Shown here one piece after another: positions 33,961 through 45,395 of a DNA stretch of 64,000 nucleotides. The notes beneath the pieces are model-generated. The model had not been told where the DNA came from. It worked only from the letters and a program-made list of their open reading frames with translations, and did no database searches. The DNA lies in contig VJWN01000004.1 in the NCBI GenBank assembly GCA_007644065.1, positions 620,001-684,000 of the forward strand, in the 5' to 3' direction. Every line of letters begins with the position of its first letter. Positions within the stretch are counted from its first letter, which is position 1. Position numbers and translations under genes: made by a program. The stretch comes from Margaritispora aquatica (Eukaryota > Ascomycota > Leotiomycetes > Helotiales > Discinellaceae).

Positions 33961-34293
33961 TGGGGTTTTACCACATTCCGTAAAGGTGACGTCGTACTTG
34001 TTGTTCGGCTACCAGAGAGAGTGGGTGATGCTTCAAAAATCAGAGACTTTGAGGGTCGAATGGCGTACGTGGAACCCAGTAGCTATGAAATGGTTATTGA
34101 TGCTTTCGGCATACGACTAGATCTTGATAAATGGCTAAAGAAAATTAAAGCACTCAGTGATGAACAGGTACTGGATCCTGCGAAACCCATAGGAAATGCT
34201 TCAAAGAAGAGAAGAAGGGATCTGGAAGAAGAGATTGTGGGTGAGGTCCCTAGATCACCGCCGGTAACCAGCTGTTGTGGAGCCATGCAGTAA
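33961..34293 (+). pseudogene. Possible gene fragment downstream of the helicase
   Basis: After a TAG at 33958-33960 an open frame of 110 codons runs to TAA. It reads FRKGDVVLVVRLPERVG, then AYVEPSSYEMVIDAFGI, LDKWLKKIKALSDEQVLD and a basic KKRRRDLEEEIV. The composition is protein-like and helical, with a nuclear-signal-like KKRRR. No ATG precedes the coherent start and no donor/acceptor to an upstream exon is obvious. It may be a remnant 3' end, or belong to the helicase locus. Family unknown. Confidence 0.4.
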
Positions 34294-35062
34294 ATATACT
34301 GGCAGTTGAGATTTTCAAATTCAACCCTTTTCCATCCAACGTCTAAGTTGTAAAGACCAATCATCTTCTTGCTCATGGCCAAATTTGAGTAAGACATGAA
34401 TTCTTGGCAAGCTCAGCCACGAACCTCAACTTGACCAGACTTGATGTGAAGACACAAAAAGTTTATCGCTTGGTAAATGTCTGAGAATCGTGAGGCTCAA
34501 ACAAAGTTTTCCTCAGTGTCTTCTTTCATCCCATCTCACAGGACGTTGTGATGCCTTCCATAATCAAACTCAAAGAGGGGTCATTCCCGAGCTGAAAGTC
34601 TCCCCTGGTCTTCACAGTGTTCGCGTCGCTCTCAACCAATCCAAAGTCTCACTTCTTGCTCCGATACCATGCCGCTCATGCCCCCTTTAAGCATCAATTC
34701 CATCCACGGGCGCAACAATTAAGGTTCTGATTCGCTACCCGCCTCCAACCTTAACCCCATACGGAATATATTGCTTTTGTGGGCTGATTCGACAGGGGTC
34801 TCGAGGAGCAGTGGAAATCGCAAGTACTGAATGCGCAGGCATTTGACTCCTCCAGAAGCTGGGCATTTCTTTCTCTGTGATTTCCGTTTAAGTTTATGGA
34901 TGTGCGGTTCCTTGGTCCGAGGTGGGCGAAGCAAACTGGTGGTGTTCTTCTTTTCTGTGAGCTTGCAGCTTCCCTCCTTGTTGTCGCATTTTTAGAGATT
35001 CTGTTGATGAAAGTTTGTGCCGCACTCAGAGGTGATCGATCTTCTTTTCAAATCGTGCCAAG
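34294..35062. other. Intergenic region
   Basis: Promoter side of the triple-repeat membrane protein gene; no other feature seen. Confidence 0.4.
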
Positions 35063-36749
35063 ATGAGGCTCTTCCGCTCTGAATTTGTCCTTGCATATGC
35101 TGTTCTTGCGGCCTCGGAGACTGTATAGTGAGAATTCCCATCCATAACCTTGTCCACCCTGACGAGGATAACGAGATTTTGACGTCAAAAGTGAATACTC
35201 GCTAACAATTCGTGCCGCTCTCTAGTATCACTAATTTACCAGTATACAAAGCTCTTGCGCCTTGTGCTTCGAATATCATTTCGTATGTCGTTCAAGGACT
35301 CACGGATAGCAAATGTCCAGCTCTTGTCACGCCGCTGGCCAGTTGTGCCTGTACGCAGGATCAGAACTCTGCATCGATTAATTCGAAGATCGCATCATCA
35401 GTGCTGTATTCATGTGGATCGACAGCGACAGAGGATGTGGCGAGTGCATCAGTAGCCTTCTCAGCATATTGTAACCAAGCAACACCTTATGTCGTCCCTA
35501 CTCCCACTGCAGGTGCAGTATCCAAATATATCAGCGATTTGCCAGCATTCTCCGATCTTGGACCATGCGCAGGTTCAGCTTTGAACTATGCTATCAACTC
35601 CCTCACAAACTATAAGTGCCCAACCGGTGCATCAGCTCTCCAGTCATGCGCCTGTACCAAGAATCAAATCCCACTTGCTGTAACCGAAGCTATCAGCACG
35701 TCAGTTGCGTACTATTGCGGAACAACACACTCTGCAGATATAGCATCAGCTCAAGCTGTATTTGCCGGTTATTGTGGCCTTGCCAAAGGCACAAGCGTCT
35801 TCCCAAGCCCCTCATATCTCGCTGGTAACGTGAATTATTATATCACAGCCCTTCCACAATACACAGCACTCGCAACTTGTGCTCGACAAGCCGTATCCTA
35901 TCCGATCCAAGGACAGACGGCAAAAAATTGTCCATCAGAACCGAAGGCCTTGGTATCCTGTATATGCGCAAAGGATGGAAATTTGGACGCAGCTTCGAGT
36001 GCTATTCAATCGTCAGTAAGCTATTACTGTGGCTCTACTGCGAATGCAGACATCACGAGCGCATTGGCTGTACTCGACTATTATTGTAGTGCGGGAAAGG
36101 GCTTGGTCACTCCACAAGGAGTTACAGCTATAGGTGAGTTGGCACGGGGTAAGACCTAGAGCAATGCTAACTTCACAAAGTGACCCAAACAGCCAAGACA
36201 ACAGCCAAGACGACAACTGCAACAGTGAAGGGCGGTGCGACCGCCACAGATGGAGGAGCGGCAGCAACTTCCACCAACACGGAGGCAGTATCTGGGGGCT
36301 CAACAACAGATATCACGACCTCTGGAACGATCCGTGGTGTTCCCGTCGCAGCCATTGCAGGGGGAGTCGGAGGGGCCGCAATTTTCATCATCTTTATGTT
36401 ATTTGTCTTGTACAGATATCGCCGCAGACAAAAGAACAAGCCAAAGCCACCCCCAGTTGTACCTGAAGATTCTACATTCAGCTCTCCTCCACCCCCAACT
36501 TATTCGACAGTTGAATTGTCTGGCAATCCAGCAAATAGAGTTCCGCCGAGAAAACCGATGGGAAATGTTGTCTATACACCCGTATCGCCGATGGAAGAAG
36601 TAGATACGAGACCACATGCAAGTGCTGCAGAGTTGGGAGGATACAACAACCAAACGAGATACGAGGCTCCCGGATCTACCCAGCGACCGGTCGAAATGGC
36701 AGGTCCAAATTCGAGGAGTGGGCCGTGGTATGAAATGCATGTTCCATAA
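35063..36749 (+). CDS. Type I membrane protein with three tandem 6-Cys repeats
   Basis: Three exons: 35063-35127, 35226-36133, 36181-36749, with introns of 98 and 47 nt. They give 513 residues in frame. A signal peptide (MRLFRSEFVLAYAVLAASET) is in exon 1. Three repeats of ~95-100 residues follow, each with the same plan: LPxYxxLxPCA, then (K/N)CP, L(x)SCxC, Y(S/Y)CG, DI(A/T)SA and a closing YC. That is six Cys per unit. A Thr/Ala/Gly-rich stalk leads to a transmembrane helix (VAAIAGGVGGAAIFIIFMLF, ~380-405) and basic YRYRRRQ. The ~110-residue cytoplasmic tail is proline-rich (PKPPPVVP, SSPPPPTYST). The repeats resemble CFEM-type domains but have six, not eight, Cys. A sensor or wall-contact role is inference. 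Confidence 0.88.
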
Positions 36750-36913
36750 TGAGAGAGATTAGTATACTTTCCTGTTCATGATTTCTGGCATGCATTAAGC
36801 GTTGGATATATTTGTTGATGTAACAGGAGTAAGGAGTACTTAGCCTTGATATGTGTACTTAACAATGGAATTGCATATAATGTAATGTGTTTGTATTATT
36901 GGAGGACAATGAC

Positions 36914-39250
36914 CTATAATTGAGCTCTGCCAAGCTGCAAATCATCCCAGTGGTTAGGATGAAATTCGGTGTATGTATTTCCTCTTCCTTTCTCCGAAAT
37001 CCATAAGACTTTGTCATGGGGTTTCACCTTGGTCGGATCCACGCCTTCTTCTCTAAGCGGTACTTTGTTTTGCTTGTTGTTGTGAATTGGGGTCATTTCC
37101 TTAACGATGCGAACAAAGAGAGGAACTGCGTATTTCGGTAAATGAATTCTGGAGTATCTGTGAAGCGATGAGTATTTTTTGCCTCAACAGTCATGAAACT
37201 CACCTCAGAAGATCAGCAAAGTCGAAACCTTGCTTGGCATTTGGATCAATGTAGACGGCCGCACATCCAGCTCTTCCATCGTGAGAAGGCAACGACACTC
37301 CATATACATTGGCTTCCACAATCCCTGGATAACGACCAAGAACCTCAGCTACTTCAGCAGTGCTGACATTTTCGCCTTTCCATCTGAATGTGTCACCAAG
37401 CCGGTCTAAGAAGTACCATCGTCCATCAGCATCACGCCGGAGCGAATCTCCTGATCTGTACCACAGGTCGCCTTTCTTGAAGACGTTCCTCTCAAACTTC
37501 TTCATTGTTGCCTCAGGATTATTGAAATAACCTGCAAAGACCTGCTCGTTTGGAATCTGGACGATGATCTCGCCGCCCTTTTCATATGGTTGACGGAATG
37601 CAAATCCAGTCTTTGGATCTCGAGCTATTGCACCGCTTGCTTCATCGAATCGGACAGGAACAAACAAATTCCTGGTGAGATATCGCGCGATGGCACCATG
37701 CTGTCCGACGGCTGTAGCCAGAAAATCTCCTTTAGAGTAATTGACAAGTGCAAGGACACCTTCGGAAGAATTGAAAAATTCCACAACTTCGGAAACACCA
37801 AATCGTTCTCGAAATTTGAACCAGACATCTGGTCGCAGACCATTGCCATACATAACACGAACATTGTGATCTTTGTCGAAAGGACCAGGGGGGGCCGCGA
37901 GAAGGTATCTTGCTGTCTCCCCAACATAGGTAATCCAAGTAGCTCTTGAATCATGGCACTCTTTCCAAAATTTCGAGACACTAAATTTCTTTCCAATGCA
38001 AAGCGTTATTCCTTGCATCATCATGGACATTGCACTTACACCTCCCGTTCCACTAAATACCCATATCAGCTATAGTTCATTCGGAGATGGATTATGAGTG
38101 TCCGCCCTGGGAGAAATTTTGAGCTATGGCTTTGTCTCCAACTCAAGATTCCAGAAAACGTGAAGCTGAGAAAAATGAACATACTGATATAACGGCATGC
38201 AATCATACCACCTATCATCATCGAGGATCGTGCTGGAACGTACGGATCGCTGTTGATACTATTAGTATAGTGCCATCAAGTTAGACAGTTAGCAATAGGC
38301 TATTTTACACCTGCACCTCCCTGAAATCCGCGATCCACATTAAATGGAACTCCCTTAGGGAGACCGGTGGTGCCACTTGAAAAGTAAGTATGTATCCCAA
38401 CCACAAGGAATCGAGCTCTTTACCTGGTATAAAACATAGCCATGGGCCAGTTTCCTCGAACTCCTTCTCGGTACAAATCTTCTGGCCTGCTTGTATTCCG
38501 ACTTTGAATATCGCTCAGCACATGACTGTCCATGACACATGGCTTCATGCCCAGCACGCCTTCAATCTCGTTTTTAGCTTCATCAATTCTTTGACAAAAT
38601 GCTTCCTCCCTATCAACCAGTAGTAGAGTAGCCCCGCTGAGTTTAAGGCAATGTATCAATGCTTTACCAGCTAGATTGTAATTTATCATGGCAGGTGCAG
38701 CACCTATTGACCAGAGTCCCAGCCATGCGAATATAAAGTCCGGCGAGTTGTTCAGGTAAAAAGCGACATAGTCATGGGGTTTGACGCCTTGAGAGAGAAA
38801 CCATTGCCCGTATTGATTTGCTTTCTCATACGTCTGCGACCAAGTAAAACATCCTTCTCTTGACCAGATGCACTCATCATTTAATTTAGCTTGAGCTGCA
38901 TCCTCAAAAAGATAGTACAACGATTGTCGATTTTTCTTCACTGATTGAGCCTCAGCTTTTATTACACAAATTGTAAATTTCAACAATACCTGCTTCGGCG
39001 TAAAGCTTCCCAATAGCTCTAGCTCTATTTAGGTCGCGAATGTCCTTTCGTAAAGAGTATTTGCCATCCACATACATGGCAGCACCCACTGCCCCAGCAA
39101 TTGCTCCTGCGACTGTCCAGTTATTTTGTGTCAGAACTTGAACCTGTTGTAATGTAGAGAGGATCCAACAAGGTGAGAAGGACGCTTGTTCGTGATTGGC
39201 GCAGAGGAATGGTGGGTAAAATAATGCTGACGACACTTACCTAAAGCCAT
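36914..39250 (-). CDS. FAT1: Very-long-chain acyl-CoA synthetase / fatty acid transporter (FAT1-type)
   Basis: Seven exons: 39241-39250, 38990-39136, 38424-38940, 38315-38375, 38185-38249, 37204-38052, 36914-37157. They give 630 residues, the usual FAT1 length. It activates very-long-chain fatty acids with ATP and CoA, at ER, peroxisome or lipid droplets in yeasts. An N-terminal hydrophobic stretch (VAGAIAGAVGAAMYV) is present. The AMP-binding loop YTSGTTGLPKG spans the exon 3/4 junction (~225). Then DRWYDCMPLYHGTGG, VGETARYLL, MYGNGLRPDVW, EFFNSSEG, DRLGDTFRWKGENVSTAEV and HDGRAG are all FATP signatures. The first exon is only 10 nt. The intron between exons 4 and 5 can only be spliced in frame with a GC donor (GGT|GCAGGT, 38250-38314); all GT choices break the frame. 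Confidence 0.92.
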
Positions 39251-40009
39251 GTTGAATTCTGCTTTTGGCACCGAACCACGATATGTGATATCAAGAAGAA
39301 CCAGAGGAAAGTTTGAGGTTTTATTCAACCAGCGCTATCCAATTTCCATACCAGGGAAATGGCGCCGAGGTACTTCGGCCTTGCATGATAGATGGCGGGG
39401 GAAGCTCAGTCATTGGTGCTGAAGTCCCGAATGATTGAAAGATGCCAGCAACCGTCTCTCCTGCCGTAAGACTTGAGCCAATTGATGGGTCCAAAGTGGA
39501 TATAGGAAGTCATTGTAGACGCAATATCCTATGGGGATCGAATATGGTAAAGAGGCGAGACATGTTCGGATTTATGCCATAACTCAATAACTCGATGTTC
39601 AGGTATATTCCTCGACTCTATTGATTCAGAGGAATGTAGAACGAGTATAGAGCGAGCTCACAATGCTTTTGATATTGGTAAAAACTGGCTTCTGAGTAAT
39701 ATTCCCCATTATTACAAAGAGCAATCGAGAAGAGCACAGTTACGGACCAAATTGCAGTCATCCGGCCTGTCGATGTCTGGCGTCACCTCTCAATTCCCCG
39801 AACGACACTAAACTCTTCCTAGCTACCCCACACTTGTAGACCCACCGAGATCGCAAGGCAAGGGCAACAAAACAAATGGAGGGGCATTTCATTGATTGTG
39901 AGGAAGGTAGTGACTCGAACTCAAGAATTTATCAACACAACACAACACAACACAACAACAACAACAACAACAACACAACATAATTCCACCAAAACCACAA
40001 GCCGTAACA
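39251..40009. other. Divergent promoter region
   Basis: Between the FAT1-type gene (leftward) and the phosphoserine aminotransferase gene (rightward). Contains an ACAAC/AAC-rich tract directly upstream of the latter's ATG. Confidence 0.5.
39933..39980. repeat. (ACAAC)n/(AAC)n microsatellite in a 5' leader
   Basis: Runs of ACAAC then AAC units, 30 nt before the start codon of the aminotransferase gene. Unstructured CAA-type leaders are common in fungal mRNAs. Confidence 0.85.
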
Positions 40010-41734
40010 ATGGTTAACAGAGCAGATATCTCCTACTTTGGAGCTGGGCCTGCAAGCCTTCCTACTGATGTGCTTGCGACAGCAGCACAGGCATTACAGA
40101 ATTTCAATGATACTGGGTTGTAAGTAATAAACTTCTGTTCTACAACTCGCATGATCTGACTCTACTAGGGGACTGGCAGAGCACAGCCATCGCAGCGAAC
40201 TGGCGACAACCATTGTCAATGAAATGAAGGCAGATTTGGCCAGCTTTCTTGACATTCCTGACTCATACGAAGTGTTGATCATGCAAGGTGCTTCAGTCGT
40301 CGACTATTCCCTTGTTGAGGACTAACGATTTTAAGGTGGTGGATCTGGTGAATTCGCTGCAACCGCATATAATATGGTCTCCGTCTGGATTGAGAAGCAG
40401 AGGCAGAAGATATTGAAGGAGTTAGGTGCCGGTGTGGATGGCAAGGAAGTCAGTGATGACGAAGTGCTGAAAGAATTGAAGAAGGTGGTTGATGCGGAAT
40501 TACGACTGGATTATCTCGTTACTGGATCGTAAGTATACGTTCAATTGAGCTTGTGATTTCTTGCTGATAGGACGCAGATGGTCATTGAAAGCCAGTCAAG
40601 AGGCTGCGAGATTAGTCGGTCCAGAATATGTTAATGTTGCTTCTGATTCCAGAAAGATCAACGATGGAAAGTTTGGCAAGATTGCAGAGGAATCCACTTG
40701 GACACTAAGCAAGAAGCCAACTATGGTTTATATGTGTGAAAATGAGGTATGCGACATTTTCGCTTAGCATATGAACCTGCTAACTCGGAGTTAGACCGTG
40801 GACGGTGTAGAATTTCCTAGCTTTCCAAAGATCCTTGAGCCAACAGGATCTGAAGAGGATGCTTTTGTGGTGGGAGATTTCTCGTCAACGATTCTGTCAA
40901 GAAGGATACCAGTTAATGTAAGTACCATAACGGCTGTGGCAAACACTTGTTAATTGCTCTCTAGAACTTCTCGGTCATCTTTTTTGGAGCGTAGGTCCAG
41001 CCATGCCATGAGTATCCATCTGAAACTGACTTCAACAGACAAAAGAACTTGGGCTCTACCGGTATAACAGTCGTGATTATCAAGAAGAGTCTCCTCCCTC
41101 CAATTTCTAACCCTTGCCCGCCTGCAATTCTTCGAAAGTTGGGCATGCCGGTGGCTCCAACGATCCTCGATTATTCAGTGATAGCCAAGAATAACAGTCT
41201 TTACAATACCCTAAGCATTTTCGAGTACGTACAAAACCATAACCGTAGTTCTCTTCACTAACTATTCATAGTGTGTACATTGCTGGCCAGGTCCTCAAGA
41301 AGTCATTGGCTACATTCAACGATAAAGTTGATGGGCAGCAAATAGTTGCAGAGAGAAAGGCGAAGCTTCTATACGAGACGCTTGACGCATATCCTGAAGT
41401 TTACAAGGTTGTCCCTGACAAAAGTGCTCGCTCTAGGATGAACCTGTGCTTCCGTGTGATCAAGGTATAGTTATTCATAATATTTGGGCAAACAATGCTG
41501 ACATAGGCAGGGTGGTAATGTTGACGAAGCCGAGAAGAAGTTCCTGAAAGGATCAGTCGAGAGAGGGCTTACAGGTTTGAAAGGTCACCGAAGTGTTGGA
41601 GGTATGTATTTTACAAGTAAACGATGAGTATTTTACTAATAATGTTAGGTATTCGAGCATCAAATTACAATGCCATATCAGAGGAAAGTGCGGAGAAGCT
41701 CAACGCATATCTGAAAGAATTTGCGTCAGCATAA
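40010..41734 (+). CDS. SER1: Phosphoserine aminotransferase
   Basis: Ten exons: 40010-40119, 40169-40287, 40336-40528, 40578-40746, 40795-40917, 40965-40990, 41039-41224, 41272-41464, 41511-41601, 41649-41734. They give 431 residues in frame. This PLP enzyme converts 3-phosphohydroxypyruvate to phosphoserine, the second step of serine synthesis. Family signatures: YFGAGPASLP at the start, GLAEHSHRS, GGGSGEFAA, VYMCENETVDGVEF, and AQKNLGSTG holding the PLP-binding lysine. PPILRKLG-like text and RMNLCFRV near the C-terminus also fit. One exon is only 26 nt and codes NFSVIFFGA up to the junction just before the catalytic-lysine exon. All introns are about 46-54 nt. Confidence 0.96.
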
Positions 41735-42046
41735 GCATGGATACCATAAAATTGGTCAAGGAGTTTCCGAGAGTATTAAAAGGTTTCAGGACAATTGGAA
41801 TACACAACCAGGGGACAAAAAGTCATGACTTTAACATTTTAATCAACGGCTTGATTCTCTCAACAGAATGGAGCTGATATTCTCTTACAACCATATAATT
41901 ACAATCAGCGCCATTATGGCCTTCAACTCCTTCAGGCTAGGCATGCATTATATGAAGCAGATGTGATTGCGTCAATTGTGCGGGCACACCTCAACAAAGC
42001 CGCAAGTACCGCTCTTTTGGTGGTCTTCTGGTATTCTCTCGATGTG
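41735..42046. other. Convergent intergenic region
   Basis: Shared 3' region between SER1 and the small leftward gene; nothing else seen. Confidence 0.4.
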
Positions 42047-42403
42047 TCACCGCCATCTCCTCTCTTGTCCAGCCATTGACTCCTCCCTCGTGGCACCAGC
42101 AGCTCGCATATCCAATTCTTTGATCTTCTTCTCCAGTCCTAATCGTTTTGCAATTAATGCGCCTCGTGTTTCTTCAAGACGTGCGATCCTTTCAGCAGGA
42201 GTTGCTTCGCGCTGTTTTTGAACTGTCTAGAACTGCTGTTAGCACATCTGAATAGCTAGAGTTGATAGGAGAAAGCGTACCTGCTTGACTTCACTGGTTG
42301 TCTTCAGGTCAGCGCCATACCAAGCACCAGCCATGGTCACAGAAGCAATTGCGCCTGTCCACACTATACGCCGGATCTTCTGCTGTTGAGCGGAGACCGA
42401 CAT
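42047..42403 (-). CDS. Small single-pass protein, probably mitochondrial
   Basis: Two exons, 42281-42403 and 42047-42226, with a 54-nt intron (GTACGC/TTCTAG), giving 100 residues. A short basic start (MSVSAQQQKIRRIVW) precedes one hydrophobic helix (TGAIASVTMAGAWYGA, ~16-31). A long charged coiled-coil-like part follows (ERIARLEETRGALIAKRLGL, EKKIKELDMR), ending Arg-rich. The layout resembles small inner-membrane assembly factors, but I cannot name the family. Its promoter lies close to the next leftward gene. Confidence 0.75.
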
Positions 42404-42556
42404 GTTTTATCGTTCTCAGTAATCGTGATGACAATTGATGATTCAGCCCTCAGGCCTGCGATGTCGTCGTGAAGCTTGTTTGTGGTGTTTCCCAAGATCT
42501 TCTCGGCAGGGTTCGAGGTTCCCCACAAAAGCTTGACAGGGCATTCTTTGGCTGCT

Positions 42557-42913
42557 TCACCCCCAAAACTCCTTCCAAGCCAGCTCGGCAAGCCTATCTC
42601 TACGACGCTGGATTTCTATCCTCTTCCTGCGCACTTCGTCTTGTTCCTCCGAAGAATATCTCCAAGTTTGCAGCTCCATTTCCTCTACCTCTTCCGTGTC
42701 TGCCGTCCTGTCTGAATGCGCTGATCCACACGCTATCCGACGGGAGAAGACCGGCCTGTAGTGTGAGGATTGCGACGAGGATGATTGGAGCGATTCTGTC
42801 GGCGAGGACGGTGAGGTCGAGTATCCGGATGAGAGAGAGATAGCAGAAGTAAGTAATCGCAGTGCAGCTTCTGTCATGTTACGTGTATATGATTCGAGCG
42901 GATTTAGCTCCAA
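42557..42913 (-). CDS. Small hypothetical protein with charged C-terminal helix
   Basis: Single-exon frame of 118 residues; an internal ATG at residue 13 (MTEAALRLL) could also be the start. Residues 15-60 are Ser-rich. The C-terminus (WRYSSEEQDEVRRKRIEIQ, then RRRDRLAELAWKEFWG) is a strongly amphipathic charged helix with a distinctive end. No family recognised. The clean helix argues for a real gene; the short length and lack of introns leave doubt. Confidence 0.55.
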   Translation of the reverse strand: MELNPLESYTRNMTEAALRLLTSAISLSSGYSTSPSSPTESLQSSSSQSSHYRPVFSRRIACGSAHSDRTADTEEVEEMELQTWRYSSEEQDEVRRKRIEIQRRRDRLAELAWKEFWG

Positions 42914-43255
42914 GGTAGCGTATGTATGTAGGTTTAGGTAAGAGGTATTTGAAGGTGCAGCTCATGTGGAGAGCAGGATGACAGCATTTTGATAGAACAG
43001 ATGGCGGGGCACACTGCCGTGTTCAAGTGACCCCTCGGTTTCAGCATCATTCGATACATTTTCAACACAACCTTCTCTTACAATCACGGAGGTTTCTTTA
43101 CTGGAGAAGTGCGAGGGGGTATTTTGCAAATCGTTTGAATTGTCGATTCTATCACTCAAGCTTGTTGCCATTGCTTAATTGTCTGGCAACGCTATCTGGT
43201 ACTTGGTTTGATCGACCGTCTTCAAGGTAGTCGAGTTTCAATAGGATCCGCAAAC
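42914..43255. other. Divergent intergenic region
   Basis: Short shared upstream region between the hypothetical gene and the phosphatase gene; nothing specific seen. Confidence 0.4.
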
Positions 43256-44154
43256 ATGAGCACCCCCAGGGTCTTCATTGTAAGACATGGCGAGACGGAG
43301 TGGTCGCTCAATGGGAGACATACTGGAACAAGTGATATCCCACTCACGCGCAATGGCGAGCGTCGAATCATCGCCACGGGCAGAGCTTTGGTGGGGGATG
43401 ACCGGTTAATTGTTCCAAAGAACTTGGTGCATATGTTTGTTTCCTCCCCTTGGAATTTCCTTGTCGAAACGTTGTGCACTGACTACGAAACAGATACGTC
43501 TCGCCTAGGAAACGAGCACAGAGGACGTTAGAATTGCTATACTTGGGATGTAAGGAGAAGATGCCATGGCAGGAGGAAGAGACTGAGAAGGATAAAGAGG
43601 TTCGAACCGATGCACATGTGCAGATTACAGAGGATATTAGAGAGTGGGACTATGGAGATTATGAGGGAATCACAAGTCCGGAGATTAGGGAATTGAGGAA
43701 GAAGCAGGGTATTGGGGGACCAGATGGATTGTGGGATATTTGGAAAGAAGGATGTCCAGGTGGAGAGTATGTATCTTCTTGTGGATTTTGAGCTATGACA
43801 TAGCTAACATACCACAGGTCACCAGAACAGGTAACGGAACGCCTTGACCGCTTAATCAAGGAAATCCGGGAGAAGTACCACGCCCCAGCAATCGGCAAGA
43901 AGAAGGGGGAAGCTCCAGCTGGTGATGTGTTGCTCGTTGCTCATGGTCATATCTTGCGCGCGTTTGCTATGCGTTGGGCAGGCAAGACGTTGCAGGATGG
44001 ACCTATCTTCTTGCTAGAAGCTGGTGGTGTAGGAACGCTGTCATACGAGCATCGCAACTTAGAAGAACCTGCCATATTACTAGGAGGTGGATTCATGGTC
44101 GATGTCGTTGAGAATTCGGCTGCCGATAAGGAGGAGGAGCTTAAAGAGAAGTGA
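43256..44154 (+). CDS. SHB17: Histidine phosphatase, SHB17-type sedoheptulose-1,7-bisphosphatase
   Basis: Three exons: 43256-43434, 43494-43766, 43818-44154, giving 262 residues. The first donor is GTTTGT, unusual but phase-correct. Phosphoglycerate-mutase-fold signatures: [11 protein letters not shown] (catalytic His10 in RHG), [22 protein letters not shown] (restored only by the first splice), [15 protein letters not shown] and [17 protein letters not shown] with the second catalytic His. Together these fit yeast SHB17, which feeds riboneogenesis by dephosphorylating sedoheptulose-1,7-bisphosphate. Other fructose-bisphosphatase-like members are possible. The start at MSTPRV is preferred over an upstream in-frame ATG at 43208 because the fold begins immediately. 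Confidence 0.9.
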
Positions 44155-45395
44155 AGATTTGAGGCGGAAATACATTTAGTGTCGAGGTTATATTTAGACT
44201 TAGATAAAAACACAATGTAATCTTATGTCATGCGTAGTTACGGCAAAGTGTCAATCTAATAAGAATTATCAAGATGAGGTGTCTGTATCCCTCCACTGTC
44301 GAATCAAGTACCCAAAGCCAGCGTAATTTAGTACAGCATCCAACTCCTACATGACGAACCACTCATGACCTATATATATTCAAATCCCGCCTAAACCACC
44401 ATCCAGAAGGCATCAAGAACGAGTTCTCTTGTCGGGTCAAACTGGTGTAGGTGGAGAGAGGCAAAACATCGACTGGTCACCAATTCAAAAATTCCAGCTG
44501 ATTCACCAGCCGCGACTTCAAAAATCCTGCAGCGAGGGGTTTTCTATGGGCCCTGAAGGGGGCCCTGAGTTTTGCTGTTTTTATTCTTTAAGCTCATCTT
44601 TGATTATTGACTTTTGCAACTTTTTAGAGCGTGTTTTTGACCGAAATTGGTGAGCATAGTTTAAGCGAGAAGGGGAAGGCAAAACCGTATTTTTTCGTGA
44701 CTGGGACGTGAAGGTGAGTCGTCATGTTGATGGTTTTCAAGTCAAATCTACATGCCAATTGAGTATGGTTTATTCTCTGGGAGAGAGATGGCAGTAGCGC
44801 GTTTCTGATTTTTTGATATGTATTTAGTATGCACTTTCGCGAGATTTTAGGTCTCCAACGAAGTCAAGATCATGAAAACAGCTCTTTTAGGTGACACTGT
44901 GTCGCAAAGTTAATCGATTTTGGGTATCGCGTCGCATTTGCACTATGATACAGATTCTTGATATCAAGATGTTCTTTGGGTGACTTCAATCTATGCTGCT
45001 TCTGTTCTGATCCTAACACGCTGTCAATGAAGTTTGTCCTGCTGTCACTTTAAGCACTACTGATCGTATTCCCATCCCTGCCCGGCAATGGCGTTTTCAT
45101 AGAGGCGAGAATAAATTTGAAACTAAAGAATATCTAACTCCCATCCGTCTTCGCACAGCCATGCAGACGAGGTCCTTGTTAATGTATTTTTGTGTAATTT
45201 CTGGCTTTTATCGAGCTCTCTTAGATATATAATGCACAAACTAGTGTAGATCTACTACCACTCACTACCACCCACCAGGCAAGGTCAAAATCCAATGAAG
45301 AATTGAAAATAGGTAAACAGAATTTGGACTGGTATCAATCATCTCTCATTGAACACCTATAAACACTCCTAACAACCATACATTCACACCTCCAG
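44155..45395. other. Convergent intergenic region
   Basis: No gene supported. A near-tandem ggggccctga pair lies near 44550-44572. Confidence 0.4.

Noticed and set aside
26329..34293. Helitron or other DNA transposon carrying the helicase
   Set aside because: The helicase is UPF1-like, not PIF1-like; no Rep domain, no terminal motifs or inverted repeats were found by eye.
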